This document shows positions 6,081 to 6,100 of a DNA stretch of 6,100 bases, piece by piece. Under the pieces are notes generated by a model. It did no database searches. It worked only from the letters and a program-made list of their open reading frames with translations, and was not told the origin of the DNA. The DNA lies in NCBI GenBank assembly GCA_964361075.1, contig CAYHZL010000203.1, positions 1-6,100 of the forward strand. Direction: 5' to 3'. Both the position numbers and the translations under genes were made by a program. Every line of letters begins with the position of its first letter. Position 1 is the stretch's first letter. The DNA comes from CAYHZL01 sp964361075 (GTDB lineage Bacteria > Bacteroidota > Ignavibacteria > UBA10030 > UBA8401).

Positions 6081-6100
6081 GGGATTAGTTGAATCAACAA

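Overview
The window is AT-rich bacterial DNA with four protein genes, all on the minus strand, and several GC-rich palindromic repeats confined to the gaps. The genes lack clear Shine-Dalgarno sites, and the upstream sequences near starts are A/T-rich. The gaps hold small dispersed hairpin repeats (CCCTCCCC..GGGGAGGG, AATCCCCC..GGGGGATT, TCCGCC..GGCGGA, and a CGTCATCGCGAGG-type element). An exported HEAT-repeat/cyclophilin fusion is also present. Together these suggest an uncultured or poorly described member of the Bacteroidota/Ignavibacteriota/Chlorobiota group. This placement is inference from style; no taxonomic marker gene is present.

Layout in transcription order (right to left): (a) 5808-6100 is non-coding and carries a mosaic of small inverted repeats. 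(b) 5807-4005 encodes a 600-residue bifunctional protein, an N-terminal GT-B glycosyltransferase joined to a C-terminal NodB/CE4 polysaccharide deacetylase. (c) 4004-3829 is a gap of about 175 bases with a two-hairpin GC-rich repeat that also contains a G-quadruplex motif. (d) 3828-174 is a tight three-gene run: a TatD-family metal hydrolase, a SAM-dependent methyltransferase with a hydrophobic C-terminal insertion, and a secreted HEAT-repeat cyclophilin. The first pair overlaps as ATGA and the second as TAATG. (e) 1-173 is non-coding, with three further repeat elements.

The three-gene run is very probably one transcript with translational coupling, though no shared pathway for its products is obvious. 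The glycosyltransferase-deacetylase may lie on the same transcript or have its own. It has no signal peptide or membrane segment, so it probably builds or trims an amino-sugar-containing glycan intermediate on the cytoplasmic side. The least ordinary things here are the two fusion proteins, the methyltransferase insertion, and the repeat mosaic, whose words recur at both ends of the window. I saw no CRISPR array, transposase, phage gene, tRNA or rRNA, and nothing that amounts to a new defence or mobile system.
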